A stretch of 64,000 nucleotides of DNA from Robertmurraya andreesenii (GTDB taxonomy: Bacteria > Bacillota > Bacilli > Bacillales > Cytobacillaceae), in assembly GCF_030813005.1 (NCBI RefSeq), contig NZ_JAUSTU010000007.1:62001-126000 (forward strand), written 5' to 3'. Below are positions 42,353 to 49,086 of this stretch, in pieces; within the stretch, counting starts at the first letter, position 1; each line of letters starts with the position of its first letter. Both the position numbers and the translations under genes were made by a program. The notes under the pieces were generated by a model. It was not told the DNA's origin and did not search any database. It was given only the letters and a program-made list of their open reading frames with translations.

Positions 42353-43109
42353 ACGGAAAAAGAAGGCTCATCACGAGGACCATGTCGATGAATCCTGGCT
42401 TATTCCTTATGCCGATATTCTCACATTGCTGTTAGCTTTATTTATCGTTTTGTTCTCCATGAGCTCTATTGATGCGAGAAAGTTTAATGCGATGTCACAG
42501 GCTTTTAACCAAGCCCTTTCGAGTGGTACAGGGATTTTTGAATATCCAAGTCCCGTGCCTACAGATGAGGCAAATAACCTGGATGATGCGAAGGGAAAAG
42601 AGAAGGTAGAGCAAAGTCAAGAGGTAAAAGAAAAGATTGAAAAGCTGGAACTTGAAAATATTCAAAAAAAGGTCAATACATATATTGAGGATAAAGCTCT
42701 AACAGAAAAGCTCTCTACATCTTTGACAGATGAAGGACTCCTGCTAACCATACGTGACAATGTTTTATTCCCCTCTGGAAGTGCGGATGTGAGACAGGAG
42801 GATATTAAGACGGCAAATGAGATTTCGGAGCTTCTTGTCATGAATCCACCGAGAAATATTATTATAAGCGGGCATACAGATAATGTGCCAATTAGGAACC
42901 CGCAATTTGAATCTAATTGGGAGCTTAGTGTCATGAGGGCCATTAATTTTATGAAAATTATCTTAAATAATAATCATAAGCTAGACCCAGCTTTATTTAG
43001 TGCAAAGGGTTATGGGGAGTTTCAACCTGTTGCAAGCAATGATACAGCAGAAGGAAAAGCAAAAAACCGGCGCGTAGAAATTCTTATTTTGCCAATCACA
43101 GCTGAATAG
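42345..43109 (+). CDS. motB: Flagellar motor stator protein MotB
   Basis: A 254-residue partner of MotA: a single TM helix containing the proton-channel Asp (WLIPYADILTLLLALFIVLF), a plug/linker, and a C-terminal OmpA-like peptidoglycan-binding domain (ISGHTDNVPI, YGEFQPVASNDT, KNRRVEI). I chose ATG 42345 behind AGAAGG within the end of motA. A terminator follows, so motAB is a two-gene operon. Confidence 0.95.
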   Translation: MSKRKKKAHHEDHVDESWLIPYADILTLLLALFIVLFSMSSIDARKFNAMSQAFNQALSSGTGIFEYPSPVPTDEANNLDDAKGKEKVEQSQEVKEKIEKLELENIQKKVNTYIEDKALTEKLSTSLTDEGLLLTIRDNVLFPSGSADVRQEDIKTANEISELLVMNPPRNIIISGHTDNVPIRNPQFESNWELSVMRAINFMKIILNNNHKLDPALFSAKGYGEFQPVASNDTAEGKAKNRRVEILILPITAE

Positions 43110-43125
43110 ACTTTAGAAAAGTAGT

Positions 43126-43150
43126 GGAGAGGGAAAAAACCTCTCCTTTT
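43126..43150 (+). terminator. Terminator of motAB
   Basis: GGAGAGG (43126-43132) pairs with CCTCTCC (43140-43146), followed by T5. Confidence 0.85.
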
Positions 43151-43162
43151 TATGTGGATTTT

Positions 43163-43176
43163 TGAAATCGCTTTCA
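43163..43176. promoter_or_regulatory. Perfect cre-like palindrome between motB and a small gene
   Basis: TGAAATCGCTTTCA matches TGWAANCGNTNWCA at every position. It lies just past the motAB terminator and six bases after the stop of the minus-strand small gene, so no obvious promoter is nearby. Function as a CcpA site is uncertain. Confidence 0.35.
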
Positions 43177-43181
43177 TTTTT

Positions 43182-43301
43182 CTATTTGTTATTTTTCTCT
43201 TGCTGAATAGGTACAGGTTTACACATACGATCGACTACATATCCGAGGGCTATCATTGAAACAATTGGAATAGCGAAATTTAGGACATGAAAAAAATTCA
43301 T
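43182..43301 (-). CDS. Small membrane protein, unrecognised
   Basis: A 39-residue ORF, MNFFHVLNFAIPIVSMIALG followed by a short basic tail ending QQEKNNK. It has one hydrophobic segment and an AAAGGTGG ribosome-binding site. No homologue recognised. The region between it and the zinc-ribbon gene (43302-43556) shows no other gene. Confidence 0.5.
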   Translation of the reverse strand: MNFFHVLNFAIPIVSMIALGYVVDRMCKPVPIQQEKNNK

Positions 43302-43556
43302 CTCATTACCACCTTTTATATAATATAAAACTTTGTTATAGGTATTATATTACTTTTTCAACTATTTAGACAGATGTTTTTTCACAAAATGTTCACAATT
43401 ACTTGTTGACAAATTTCGCAACTCCTCAAAAAAACTTCCTGGTACTAGTCTACTAGAGACCCCATTCAAAATTTCCATACATATTTTTGTTAGGACAATA
43501 ATAAGATGAATCAACCTAAGAAATTTGCTAGAAAGGAGCGAAATAACAAGAAAAAC

Positions 43557-43631
43557 GTTCTTTAAAACGAAAATAATGCTTGATTTACTGAACACCCATG
43601 CTAAAATAGGAGTATATTCTTAATAAAGAAC
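43557..43631 (+). promoter_or_regulatory. Promoter of the zinc-ribbon gene bracketed by two SinR-type boxes
   Basis: A -35 TTGATT (43580-43585), 16-bp spacer and extended -10 TGCTAAAAT (TAAAAT at 43602-43607) form a good promoter. GTTCTTT (43557-43563), a perfect SinR box (GTTCTYT), lies just upstream of the -35. The inverted copy AAAGAAC (43625-43631) lies past the probable start point. SinR itself is encoded 0.8 kb away. Confidence 0.5.
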
Positions 43632-43683
43632 AAAAAGGTCTTTTAAAAGAATTTGTAGGAAAATTAGAATAGGATGGGTGGGA

Positions 43684-43869
43684 ATGTATCAGAAAAATTG
43701 TGAGATATGCCATCGAGCATCATATAGTAGTAGTGAAGTAGGAAAATGGATTTGCCCGATTTGTGGAAATGATTTGACCAATCAACCATTCTTCGATGCG
43801 ATGACATTCGAACGGATACATATTAAGACAGTACCTCTCCATCGAAAGCTAAAAAAATACCAAAAGTGA
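43684..43869 (+). CDS. Small zinc-ribbon protein
   Basis: A 61-residue protein with two CxxC pairs (CEICHRA and CPICGND), a rubredoxin-like zinc ribbon, and a basic C-terminus. I chose ATG 43684 behind AGGATGGGTGG; GTG 43678 is the alternative. The function is unknown. Its promoter is bracketed by SinR-type boxes, so it may be part of the local SinR regulon, and it lies between motAB and sinI. Confidence 0.6.
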   Translation: MYQKNCEICHRASYSSSEVGKWICPICGNDLTNQPFFDAMTFERIHIKTVPLHRKLKKYQK

Positions 43870-43926
43870 AAAAATACAATATCAATGACTTAAGTCCTGC
43901 AAACTAGGAAATCACAATATAAGCTC

Positions 43927-43934
43927 TTCGACAA
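43927..43934 (+). promoter_or_regulatory. Candidate Spo0A box upstream of sinI
   Basis: TTCGACAA contains the perfect inverse Spo0A box (TGTCGAA on the other strand). It is about 200 bases ahead of the riboswitch. A partial copy, TGTCTAA, is at 44020-44026, and a perfect 17-bp palindrome GAATATTTAAAATATTC lies at 44040-44056. In B. subtilis sinI is activated by Spo0A-P. No clear -35/-10 pair was found in this A/T-rich stretch, so the exact start is unknown. Confidence 0.35.
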
Positions 43935-44128
43935 CATTTATTAAAAAGACATATTTTATTCTTGTTTTCAAAGTAAAGAAAAATATTAGGTAAATTATTT
44001 TAAAAGTGATGTCATTTTTTGTCTAAATTTGTTAAAAAAGAATATTTAAAATATTCATACAAATGACAAATAATAACACTTTTATTAAGAAAAGCAAAGT
44101 AGACTAAAAATAACATAAAAAAACGATA

Positions 44129-44224
44129 GATCGCCAAAAAGGCAAACCTATTGAAAAATAGGGGCGCAAAGTCTCAGGTCTAAGGTGGGGCACAACTAGG
44201 ACGGCTGGACTGCTGAAATCGATC
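44129..44224 (+). ncRNA. Cyclic-di-GMP-I (GEMM) riboswitch
   Basis: The type I c-di-GMP aptamer pattern is clear. P1 is GATCG (44129-44133) with CGATC (44220-44224). Then come AAAAAGGCAAACC, a CCTATT-GAAA-AATAGG hairpin with the obligatory GAAA tetraloop (44147-44162), the conserved GCGCAAAG (44163-44171), AGGTCTAAGG (tetraloop receptor side), and CTAGGACGGCTGG, with CAG-GTC/GAC-GGCTG pairing in the third helix. It ends 18 bases before the SinI-type ORF on the same strand. No terminator hairpin follows, so control of translation is more likely than attenuation. Confidence 0.92.
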
Positions 44225-44242
44225 CGACAAATAGGGGGAACT

Positions 44243-44386
44243 ATGGTGATTGAAGCAAAGGGATGTGTAGAGGGGTTAGATACGGAATGGGTGAAATTAA
44301 TCTTGGAGGCAAAGAGGTTGGGAATTAGCAAGGAAGAAATAAGAGAATTTTTGAATTCTAATTCATACAAGCAAGCTAGTTCTTAA
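44243..44386 (+). CDS. sinI: SinI-family anti-repressor
   Basis: A 47-residue protein whose core LDTEWVKLILEAKRLGISKE and EEIREFL match the SinR-binding helix pair of B. subtilis SinI (DQEWVELMVEAKEANISPEEIRKYL). SinI binds SinR and displaces it from DNA, freeing biofilm-matrix genes. ATG 44243 is preceded by AGGGGGAA. The gene is directly behind a c-di-GMP riboswitch and converges on sinR, whereas in B. subtilis sinI lies upstream of sinR in the same direction. Slightly shorter than the 57-residue B. subtilis protein. Confidence 0.88.
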   Translation: MVIEAKGCVEGLDTEWVKLILEAKRLGISKEEIREFLNSNSYKQASS

Positions 44387-44421
44387 AAATGGATCAACAC
44401 TATTTTTTATATAAGCAGAAA

Positions 44422-44454
44422 AAATAACCTGTTCAAACTGGGAACAGGTTATTT
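44422..44454. terminator. Bidirectional terminator shared by sinI and sinR
   Basis: AAATAACCTGTTC and GAACAGGTTATTT form a 13-bp stem with a seven-base loop. It is flanked by A-runs on the left and TGTTTTG on the right. The sinR stop codon is in the right arm. Confidence 0.85.
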
Positions 44455-44772
44455 GTTTTGGTTTATTCTCCATTTGTTGAATTCAAGATACTCCCGGAAC
44501 TGTTCTTTAGATACTCCTGAGTCCATTGCTTCCTTTACGATCTTGATCCATTCTGAATCAAGCTCCTCGTCACTCAAGTGTTCGTGGATAAGGTAATCTA
44601 CTGGTACATGGAGTACACCCGCAATTTTTTCGAGAAATTGTATGGACGGGTTACTTTGTAGATTTCTTTCTAAAGAACTCAAATAAGATTTAGCTACACC
44701 TGCTTGCTCAGCGAGTTCTGAGAGAGACATCTTTCTTTCTAAGCGGAGTTTCTTAACGCGATCACCAATCAT
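44449..44772 (-). CDS. sinR: SinR-family transcriptional regulator
   Basis: A 107-residue repressor with an N-terminal Xre helix-turn-helix (SLSELAEQAGVAKSYLSSLE, then NPSIQFLEKIAGVL) and a C-terminal SinI-type dimerisation domain (DSEWIKIVKEAMDSGVSKEQ, then FREYLEFNKWR). Both parts are very close to B. subtilis SinR. I prefer ATG 44772 (MIGDRVKKL) over the GTG three codons earlier. In B. subtilis SinR represses matrix operons and influences motility. Here it converges on sinI. Confidence 0.93.
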   Translation of the reverse strand: MIGDRVKKLRLERKMSLSELAEQAGVAKSYLSSLERNLQSNPSIQFLEKIAGVLHVPVDYLIHEHLSDEELDSEWIKIVKEAMDSGVSKEQFREYLEFNKWRINQNK

Positions 44773-44806
44773 CCAAGCCACACATCCTATCAGTATCTAT
44801 AGTTCT

Positions 44807-44835
44807 ATCATAGCAAAATATAGAGGGTAGTTCCA
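44807..44835 (-). promoter_or_regulatory. sinR promoter
   Basis: On the minus strand TGGAAC (44835-44830), a 17-bp spacer and TATGAT (44812-44807) with an upstream TG (extended -10) form a plausible promoter. GTTCTAT on the plus strand (44802-44808), one base off the SinR box, overlaps the -10, so autoregulation is conceivable. Confidence 0.45.
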
Positions 44836-44841
44836 TATTTA

Positions 44842-44853
44842 GAACGGACGTTC
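44842..44853. promoter_or_regulatory. LexA-type palindrome upstream of the sinR promoter
   Basis: GAAC-GGAC-GTTC has the exact GAAC-N4-GTTC core of the Bacillus LexA (DinR) box and is a perfect dyad, but the outer bases are A/A instead of C/G. It lies just upstream of the -35, so it would not block polymerase directly. Confidence 0.3.
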
Positions 44854-45025
44854 AATATCAATTTCATATTTTATCACACTTGATAACTATTTAATAAGGG
44901 TCTTTTCTAAAATTGTGACGATTGTATGTAAAAAAATAAAAAATATGGCAAAAAGCCTAGTACCGACCCCATGTCCAAAGAAATAAAATTAACTATGTAG
45001 TCAAAGTCCTTAGGAAGAAATTATT

Positions 45026-45053
45026 TTGATTGTCCATCGAAAAGTATTACAAT
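45026..45053 (+). promoter_or_regulatory. Candidate mapB promoter
   Basis: TTGATT (45026-45031), 16-bp spacer, TACAAT (45048-45053). The rest of 44854-45025 shows no other recognisable element. Confidence 0.4.
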
Positions 45054-45093
45054 TGATAGAGTACAATGGTATTTGGCTGAAGGAGGCATAGGA

Positions 45094-45849
45094 ATGATTG
45101 TTCTAAAATCACCAAGAGAAATTGAAATGATGAAGAAAGCCGGTGAACTTCTGGCTTCAGTGCATAAAGAAATTGCGAAAATGATCAAACCTGGTGTGAC
45201 AACCTGGGAAATAGAAGAATTTGTAGACGCCTATTTAAAAAAGCATGGGGCAACGGCACAACAGAAGGGCTATAAAGGCTATGAATATGCAACCTGCGCA
45301 AGTATTAATGATGAAATATGTCATGGATTCCCCCGGAAGGCGCCACTTAAAGAGGGAGACATTGTCACCATTGATATGGTTGTCAACCTTAACGGAGCCT
45401 TAGCTGACTCTGCTTGGTCGTATGCTGTAGGTAAGGTTTCAGAGGAAACAGCCAAGCTCCTAGAGGTTACAAAAGAAGCGCTCTATAAGGGAATTGAACA
45501 AGCGCAAATAGGAAACCGGATTGGCGATATCGGGCATGCGATCCAAACGTATGTTGAGGGAGAGGGATTCTCTGTTGTTCGCGACTTTATCGGCCATGGA
45601 ATTGGGGCTAATATTCACGAAAAACCAGATGTTCCTCATTTCGGTTTACCTGGGAAAGGGCCAAGAATTAAAGAAGGAATGGTTTTTACAATTGAACCCA
45701 TGGTGAACGCAGGTGAATATTATATGAAGATGGATGACAATGGCTGGACAGCACGCACTGTTGATGGTAGAAATTCTGCGCAATATGAGCATACCATTGC
45801 CATTACGAAGGAAGGTCCTGTTATTTTGACCGATCAGAATGATCGATAG
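45094..45849 (+). CDS. mapB: Type I methionine aminopeptidase (YflG-like)
   Basis: A 251-residue enzyme that removes N-terminal methionine. Metal ligands of the pita-bread fold are visible: IDMVVNLNGALADSAW (two Asp), GHGIG (His), TIEPMV (Glu) and QYEHTIAI (Glu). It resembles the second B. subtilis enzyme, YflG/MapB, rather than the essential Map next to the ribosomal operon. ATG 45094 follows AAGGAGG. The following HD-GYP-like gene begins 36 bases after the stop and is probably cotranscribed. Confidence 0.9.
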   Translation: MIVLKSPREIEMMKKAGELLASVHKEIAKMIKPGVTTWEIEEFVDAYLKKHGATAQQKGYKGYEYATCASINDEICHGFPRKAPLKEGDIVTIDMVVNLNGALADSAWSYAVGKVSEETAKLLEVTKEALYKGIEQAQIGNRIGDIGHAIQTYVEGEGFSVVRDFIGHGIGANIHEKPDVPHFGLPGKGPRIKEGMVFTIEPMVNAGEYYMKMDDNGWTARTVDGRNSAQYEHTIAITKEGPVILTDQNDR

Positions 45850-45885
45850 AAGCCAGGTGTAATAAGGGTATTAAGGGAGTAGGAA

Positions 45886-46878
45886 ATGAAACTTATTAGC
45901 ATAGAAGATTACAATCCGAATTATATGCAGCTAGCTCGGCCCATCTATGATAAACAAAAGAGAGTGTTGCTTGGAGCAGGTAGAACGATTCATCCAGTTT
46001 ATCTCAAGAGAATTATGGAACTAGATATTCGTTATTTGTTCGTTGAAGATGCGACCTCCTTTGGTATTACGATGGAGGAACTAGTGGATTTCCCAACATG
46101 GATGGACGCCATAGACACCGTAAATAAGTTTTATCATGCGGTTTCAAAAAATGAGGAGCTACCGATTCGTGAACTGCAGAAACAAGTCATTCTGCTTGTT
46201 GAAGAAGTTTCGAAAAGGAAGGCGATCGTTTTGATTCCGGCTTCCTCACTAGCGATGGAGCTAAGGGAGTATGCACATTCAGTCAATGTTACGTTACTTG
46301 CACTTCAAATAGCAAAAAAGCTAAACCTTTCTCAAATGCAGGTAAAGGATTTGGCCCTTGGCTGCCTTTTGCATGATATCGGTAAGGTATTAGCTAAAGG
46401 AGTGGAGGATCATTCTCGAGTGGGCTTTGAATATTTACGGAAAATTAGAGAGGTTAGTCTGCTATCTGCTCATGTTTGTTATCAACATCATGAGGCTATC
46501 GATGGTAGCGGTGCGCCTCGGGGCCTTGAGGGAAAAGAAATTCATGAATTCGCTCAGGTTTGTGCGATTGCCAATCTATATGAAAATTCGATCTCAAAGG
46601 ATGGACTACAGCCCCATGAAGCAATGGAGTACATCATGACCAAAAGTGGTACGCTGTTTAGCACAGATTTAATCAATGTCTTTATTCAGCAGGTTCCAAG
46701 CTATATCCCTGGTACTCAGGTTAAATTAAATAATGGTAGAAGAGGGATCGTCACAAAAATAATCGGAAATGTTCAACGGCCCTACATCCGCTTCTTGGAT
46801 ACTGAAGAGGAAATCTCCTTGGCTGAGAACCATACGTTATTGATAACAGAGGTCCTGAATGAAAAAAAGTCCACTTAA
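45886..46878 (+). CDS. HD-GYP-like protein, possibly degenerate c-di-GMP phosphodiesterase
   Basis: A 330-residue protein. A variable N-terminal region of about 150 residues precedes an HD-GYP-type domain with LLHDIGK (near residue 165) and HHEAIDGSGAPRGLEG (near 205-220). The signature GYP is GAP, and the usual metal-ligand Asp in the following AD-YD motif is replaced (IANLYEN). It keeps the HD and HH residues but may have lost full metal coordination. It lies 1.1 kb from sinR and probably shares the mapB transcript. It could bind or slowly degrade c-di-GMP, or act as a receptor. Confidence 0.75.
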   Translation: MKLISIEDYNPNYMQLARPIYDKQKRVLLGAGRTIHPVYLKRIMELDIRYLFVEDATSFGITMEELVDFPTWMDAIDTVNKFYHAVSKNEELPIRELQKQVILLVEEVSKRKAIVLIPASSLAMELREYAHSVNVTLLALQIAKKLNLSQMQVKDLALGCLLHDIGKVLAKGVEDHSRVGFEYLRKIREVSLLSAHVCYQHHEAIDGSGAPRGLEGKEIHEFAQVCAIANLYENSISKDGLQPHEAMEYIMTKSGTLFSTDLINVFIQQVPSYIPGTQVKLNNGRRGIVTKIIGNVQRPYIRFLDTEEEISLAENHTLLITEVLNEKKST

Positions 46879-46893
46879 AAGAGTGGGCTTTTT
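46863..46893. terminator. Terminator after the HD-GYP-like gene
   Basis: AAAAAGTCCACT pairs with AGTGGGCTTTTT (one G-T pair). The stop codon lies in the loop, and the symmetric A/T runs could also serve the convergent yfkK gene. Confidence 0.85.
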
Positions 46894-46901
46894 CGTACCA
46901 A

Positions 46902-47126
46902 TTATCTTTTTCTTAAATTACCCAGTTCTTCGGCTAGTGCTTGCATTTCATTTGGGCTGAAGGAATTTTTTTTCATGACGAGCTCATAAATCTCTTTAAG
47001 CTCTTCATACAGGTTCTCATCAAAATGAGAGGGCTTGATGGCGCCAAGATTCAATACCTTCAATTTTTCTTTAATCTTTTCAATCATAAATTCAACGTTT
47101 TCAACGGAAGCAGTTGATAAGTTCAA
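46902..47126 (-). CDS. yfkK: DUF1128/UPF0435 family protein (YfkK-like)
   Basis: A 74-residue all-helical protein, MIEKIKEKLKVLNLGAIKPS followed by a YEELKEIYELV helix, matching B. subtilis YfkK (DUF1128). Function is unknown. Its neighbour on the other side is yfkJ, as in B. subtilis, which supports the assignment. Confidence 0.88.
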   Translation of the reverse strand: MNLSTASVENVEFMIEKIKEKLKVLNLGAIKPSHFDENLYEELKEIYELVMKKNSFSPNEMQALAEELGNLRKR

Positions 47127-47325
47127 GTCGATCCCCTACCTTTTCCTTTGATGCTGTTATTATATGCACCCTTCTTTAGTGAATATTAACATCTTTTCAG
47201 ATGAAATTATAGGCTCTTTCAGAACTTTGTTGTAACCTAAGGGAAGAGTTGATGATTTTCTTTCAGGAGGTCTTGCATCTTCCCTGAGAGATCGTGGAAA
47301 ATGAGAGGTAGGAGGTTTTTTACAT

Positions 47326-47829
47326 ATGATAAAGGTACTATTTGTTTGTCTCGGGAATATTTGTCGGTCACCCATGGCAGAGGCCATGTTCCGGGATGTC
47401 GTTATGAAGAAAAAGCTAGAGGAACAAATCCTCGTCGATTCAGCAGGTACAGGGAACTGGCATATTGGACAAACTCCCCATAAAGGTACGATCGAAATAC
47501 TTGAAAAGTACAACATAAGTACGAAAGGTCTTAAGGCTAGACAAATCCATGCGAGGGATATAGAGGAATTTGAATATATCATTGCGATGGATTCGAATAA
47601 TAAAAAGGATATTGAAAAACTAAAGGCTGTTTTTCCAAAGGCGAAAATCAAAATGCTGCTTGATTTTGTACCAGATACTGAGAATAAAGACGTTCCTGAT
47701 CCTTACTTTACAGGGGATTTTGAGGAGGTCTATAATTTGGTCAAGCAGGGCTGTGAAGGGCTATTAGAACATATTATGGCAAATGATTTACATGATGTGG
47801 GAGGGAAAATCAATGGGGAATACGAATAA
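47326..47829 (+). CDS. yfkJ: Low-molecular-weight protein-tyrosine phosphatase YfkJ
   Basis: A 167-residue LMW-PTP with the P-loop CLGNICRS (Cys nucleophile, Arg) at the N-terminus and the DPY acid-loop variant in VPDPYFTGDFEEVY near residue 125. B. subtilis YfkJ is a stress-linked tyrosine or arginine phosphatase. ATG 47326 follows a GTAGGAGG site. The stop overlaps the next gene by 17 bases. Confidence 0.93.
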   Translation: MIKVLFVCLGNICRSPMAEAMFRDVVMKKKLEEQILVDSAGTGNWHIGQTPHKGTIEILEKYNISTKGLKARQIHARDIEEFEYIIAMDSNNKKDIEKLKAVFPKAKIKMLLDFVPDTENKDVPDPYFTGDFEEVYNLVKQGCEGLLEHIMANDLHDVGGKINGEYE

Positions 47830-48142
47830 GTTTTGGAAAGGCATTCTATTTGGTGCCATTGCAGGCGGAGCCGTCACATTATTGGATAAGGAAACACGCC
47901 ACTCTGTCAGAGAAGGTATTAAGAAAGGAACAAAAGAGGTGACCCACTGTATCACTCATCCAAGTGAAGTAGCCGAACAGCTCAGGACGAAAACAGAAAA
48001 ATTACGGAATACAGTGGAACAGGTGAGTGAAGACGTCACCTTCATTGCAGAAAAGGTTGGAGAATTAAAGGAAGTAACCCCAGCGGTTGTCAGTCTTGTA
48101 TCCGATACGAAGGAAGCGTTCCTAGAGAGTTCCGACGATTGA
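47813..48142 (+). CDS. yfkI: YtxH-like small protein (YfkI)
   Basis: A 109-residue protein with one N-terminal hydrophobic segment (WKGILFGAIAGGAVTLL) and a charged helical C-terminal part resembling the YtxH/general-stress family. It matches YfkI by position, length and topology. ATG 47813 sits inside the end of yfkJ behind GGGAGGG; the longer upstream frame lies in yfkJ. Confidence 0.8.
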   Translation: MGNTNKFWKGILFGAIAGGAVTLLDKETRHSVREGIKKGTKEVTHCITHPSEVAEQLRTKTEKLRNTVEQVSEDVTFIAEKVGELKEVTPAVVSLVSDTKEAFLESSDD

Positions 48143-48155
48143 TAGGAGTGTCGTA

Positions 48156-48983
48156 ATGGAGCTGTTAAATGTCAGAGCACTGTTGATGCTTGTGAAGCGA
48201 ATTTGGGAGGATGATATATTTGGACTTGCAGCCCAGCTTGCATATTTTTTCCTTTTATCTCTTTTCCCTCTCTTGATTGTTCTAGTCAGTCTGATTCCCT
48301 ACCTTCCTATAAAGCAAGAGGAAATGCTTTGGGTGGTGGCTGACTTTGCGCCAGGTCAGACAATGGCGTTTATTGAAACGAATTTGAATGAAATTATGAG
48401 TCATCAAAATGGGACCCTGTTATCCTTTGGTATCCTTGCAACCATATGGTCAGCTTCAAACGGCATGAATGCCCTGATACGAGCTCTGAATAAGGCGTAT
48501 GAAGTGAAGGAAAGTCGTTCCTTTGTTGTCGCCAGAGGGATGGCCATCCTTTTTACATTTGCCCTTGTTTTTGTCTTCCTTGTTGCATTGCTTCTGCCTG
48601 TTTTTGGGAAGCAAATTGGTATGTTCCTTTTTGCGAAATTAGGGCTATCAAGTCAATTCCTCGCGTTTTGGAACATGGTGAGATGGCTCATGAGTGCACT
48701 CATTATTTATCTTGTTTTTCTCGCCGTATATTGGATTGCGCCCAATAAGAAATTTAAATGCATTGAAGCATCACCTGGGGCGTTCTTTGCTACAGTGAGC
48801 TGGTTAGTAGTTTCCTTTGGCTTTTCCTATTATGTCAGCAATTTTGGGAACTATTCGGCCATGTACGGTAGCATTGGTGCAGTTATTGTGCTGTTGATTT
48901 GGTTTTATCTAACGGGAGTAACCATTTTGCTTGGCGGAGAAATCAATGCCCTCGCAAGCCAGCTGAAGAATGAAAATTGTTAG
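48156..48983 (+). CDS. yfkH: YihY/UPF0761 family membrane protein (YfkH)
   Basis: A 275-residue protein with six hydrophobic segments and YihY/BrkB signatures (GLAAQLAYFFLLSLFPLL, YGSIGAVIVLLIWFYLTG, LLGGEINA). Though some members are annotated as RNase BN, that assignment is regarded as wrong; the function is unknown. It ends the yfkJIH operon, 13 bases after yfkI. Length equals B. subtilis YfkH. Confidence 0.9.
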   Translation: MELLNVRALLMLVKRIWEDDIFGLAAQLAYFFLLSLFPLLIVLVSLIPYLPIKQEEMLWVVADFAPGQTMAFIETNLNEIMSHQNGTLLSFGILATIWSASNGMNALIRALNKAYEVKESRSFVVARGMAILFTFALVFVFLVALLLPVFGKQIGMFLFAKLGLSSQFLAFWNMVRWLMSALIIYLVFLAVYWIAPNKKFKCIEASPGAFFATVSWLVVSFGFSYYVSNFGNYSAMYGSIGAVIVLLIWFYLTGVTILLGGEINALASQLKNENC

Positions 48984-49086
48984 TGTTCCCGTGGTTTTGC
49001 AAAAAGTTCCTTTATGGAATGGCGTCCTTTTTCATACAATAACATGAGGGAAGAGGAGGCAGTATCAATAAAGGAGGCTTATGTGA

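Noticed and set aside
43362..43595. Minus-strand ORF of 77 codons between the small gene and the zinc-ribbon gene
   Set aside because: No ribosome-binding site or recognisable domain, irregular composition, and it overlaps the probable promoter of the zinc-ribbon gene.
44104..44370. Minus-strand ORF of 88 codons
   Set aside because: It is the reverse complement of the riboswitch and sinI, both of which have independent support.
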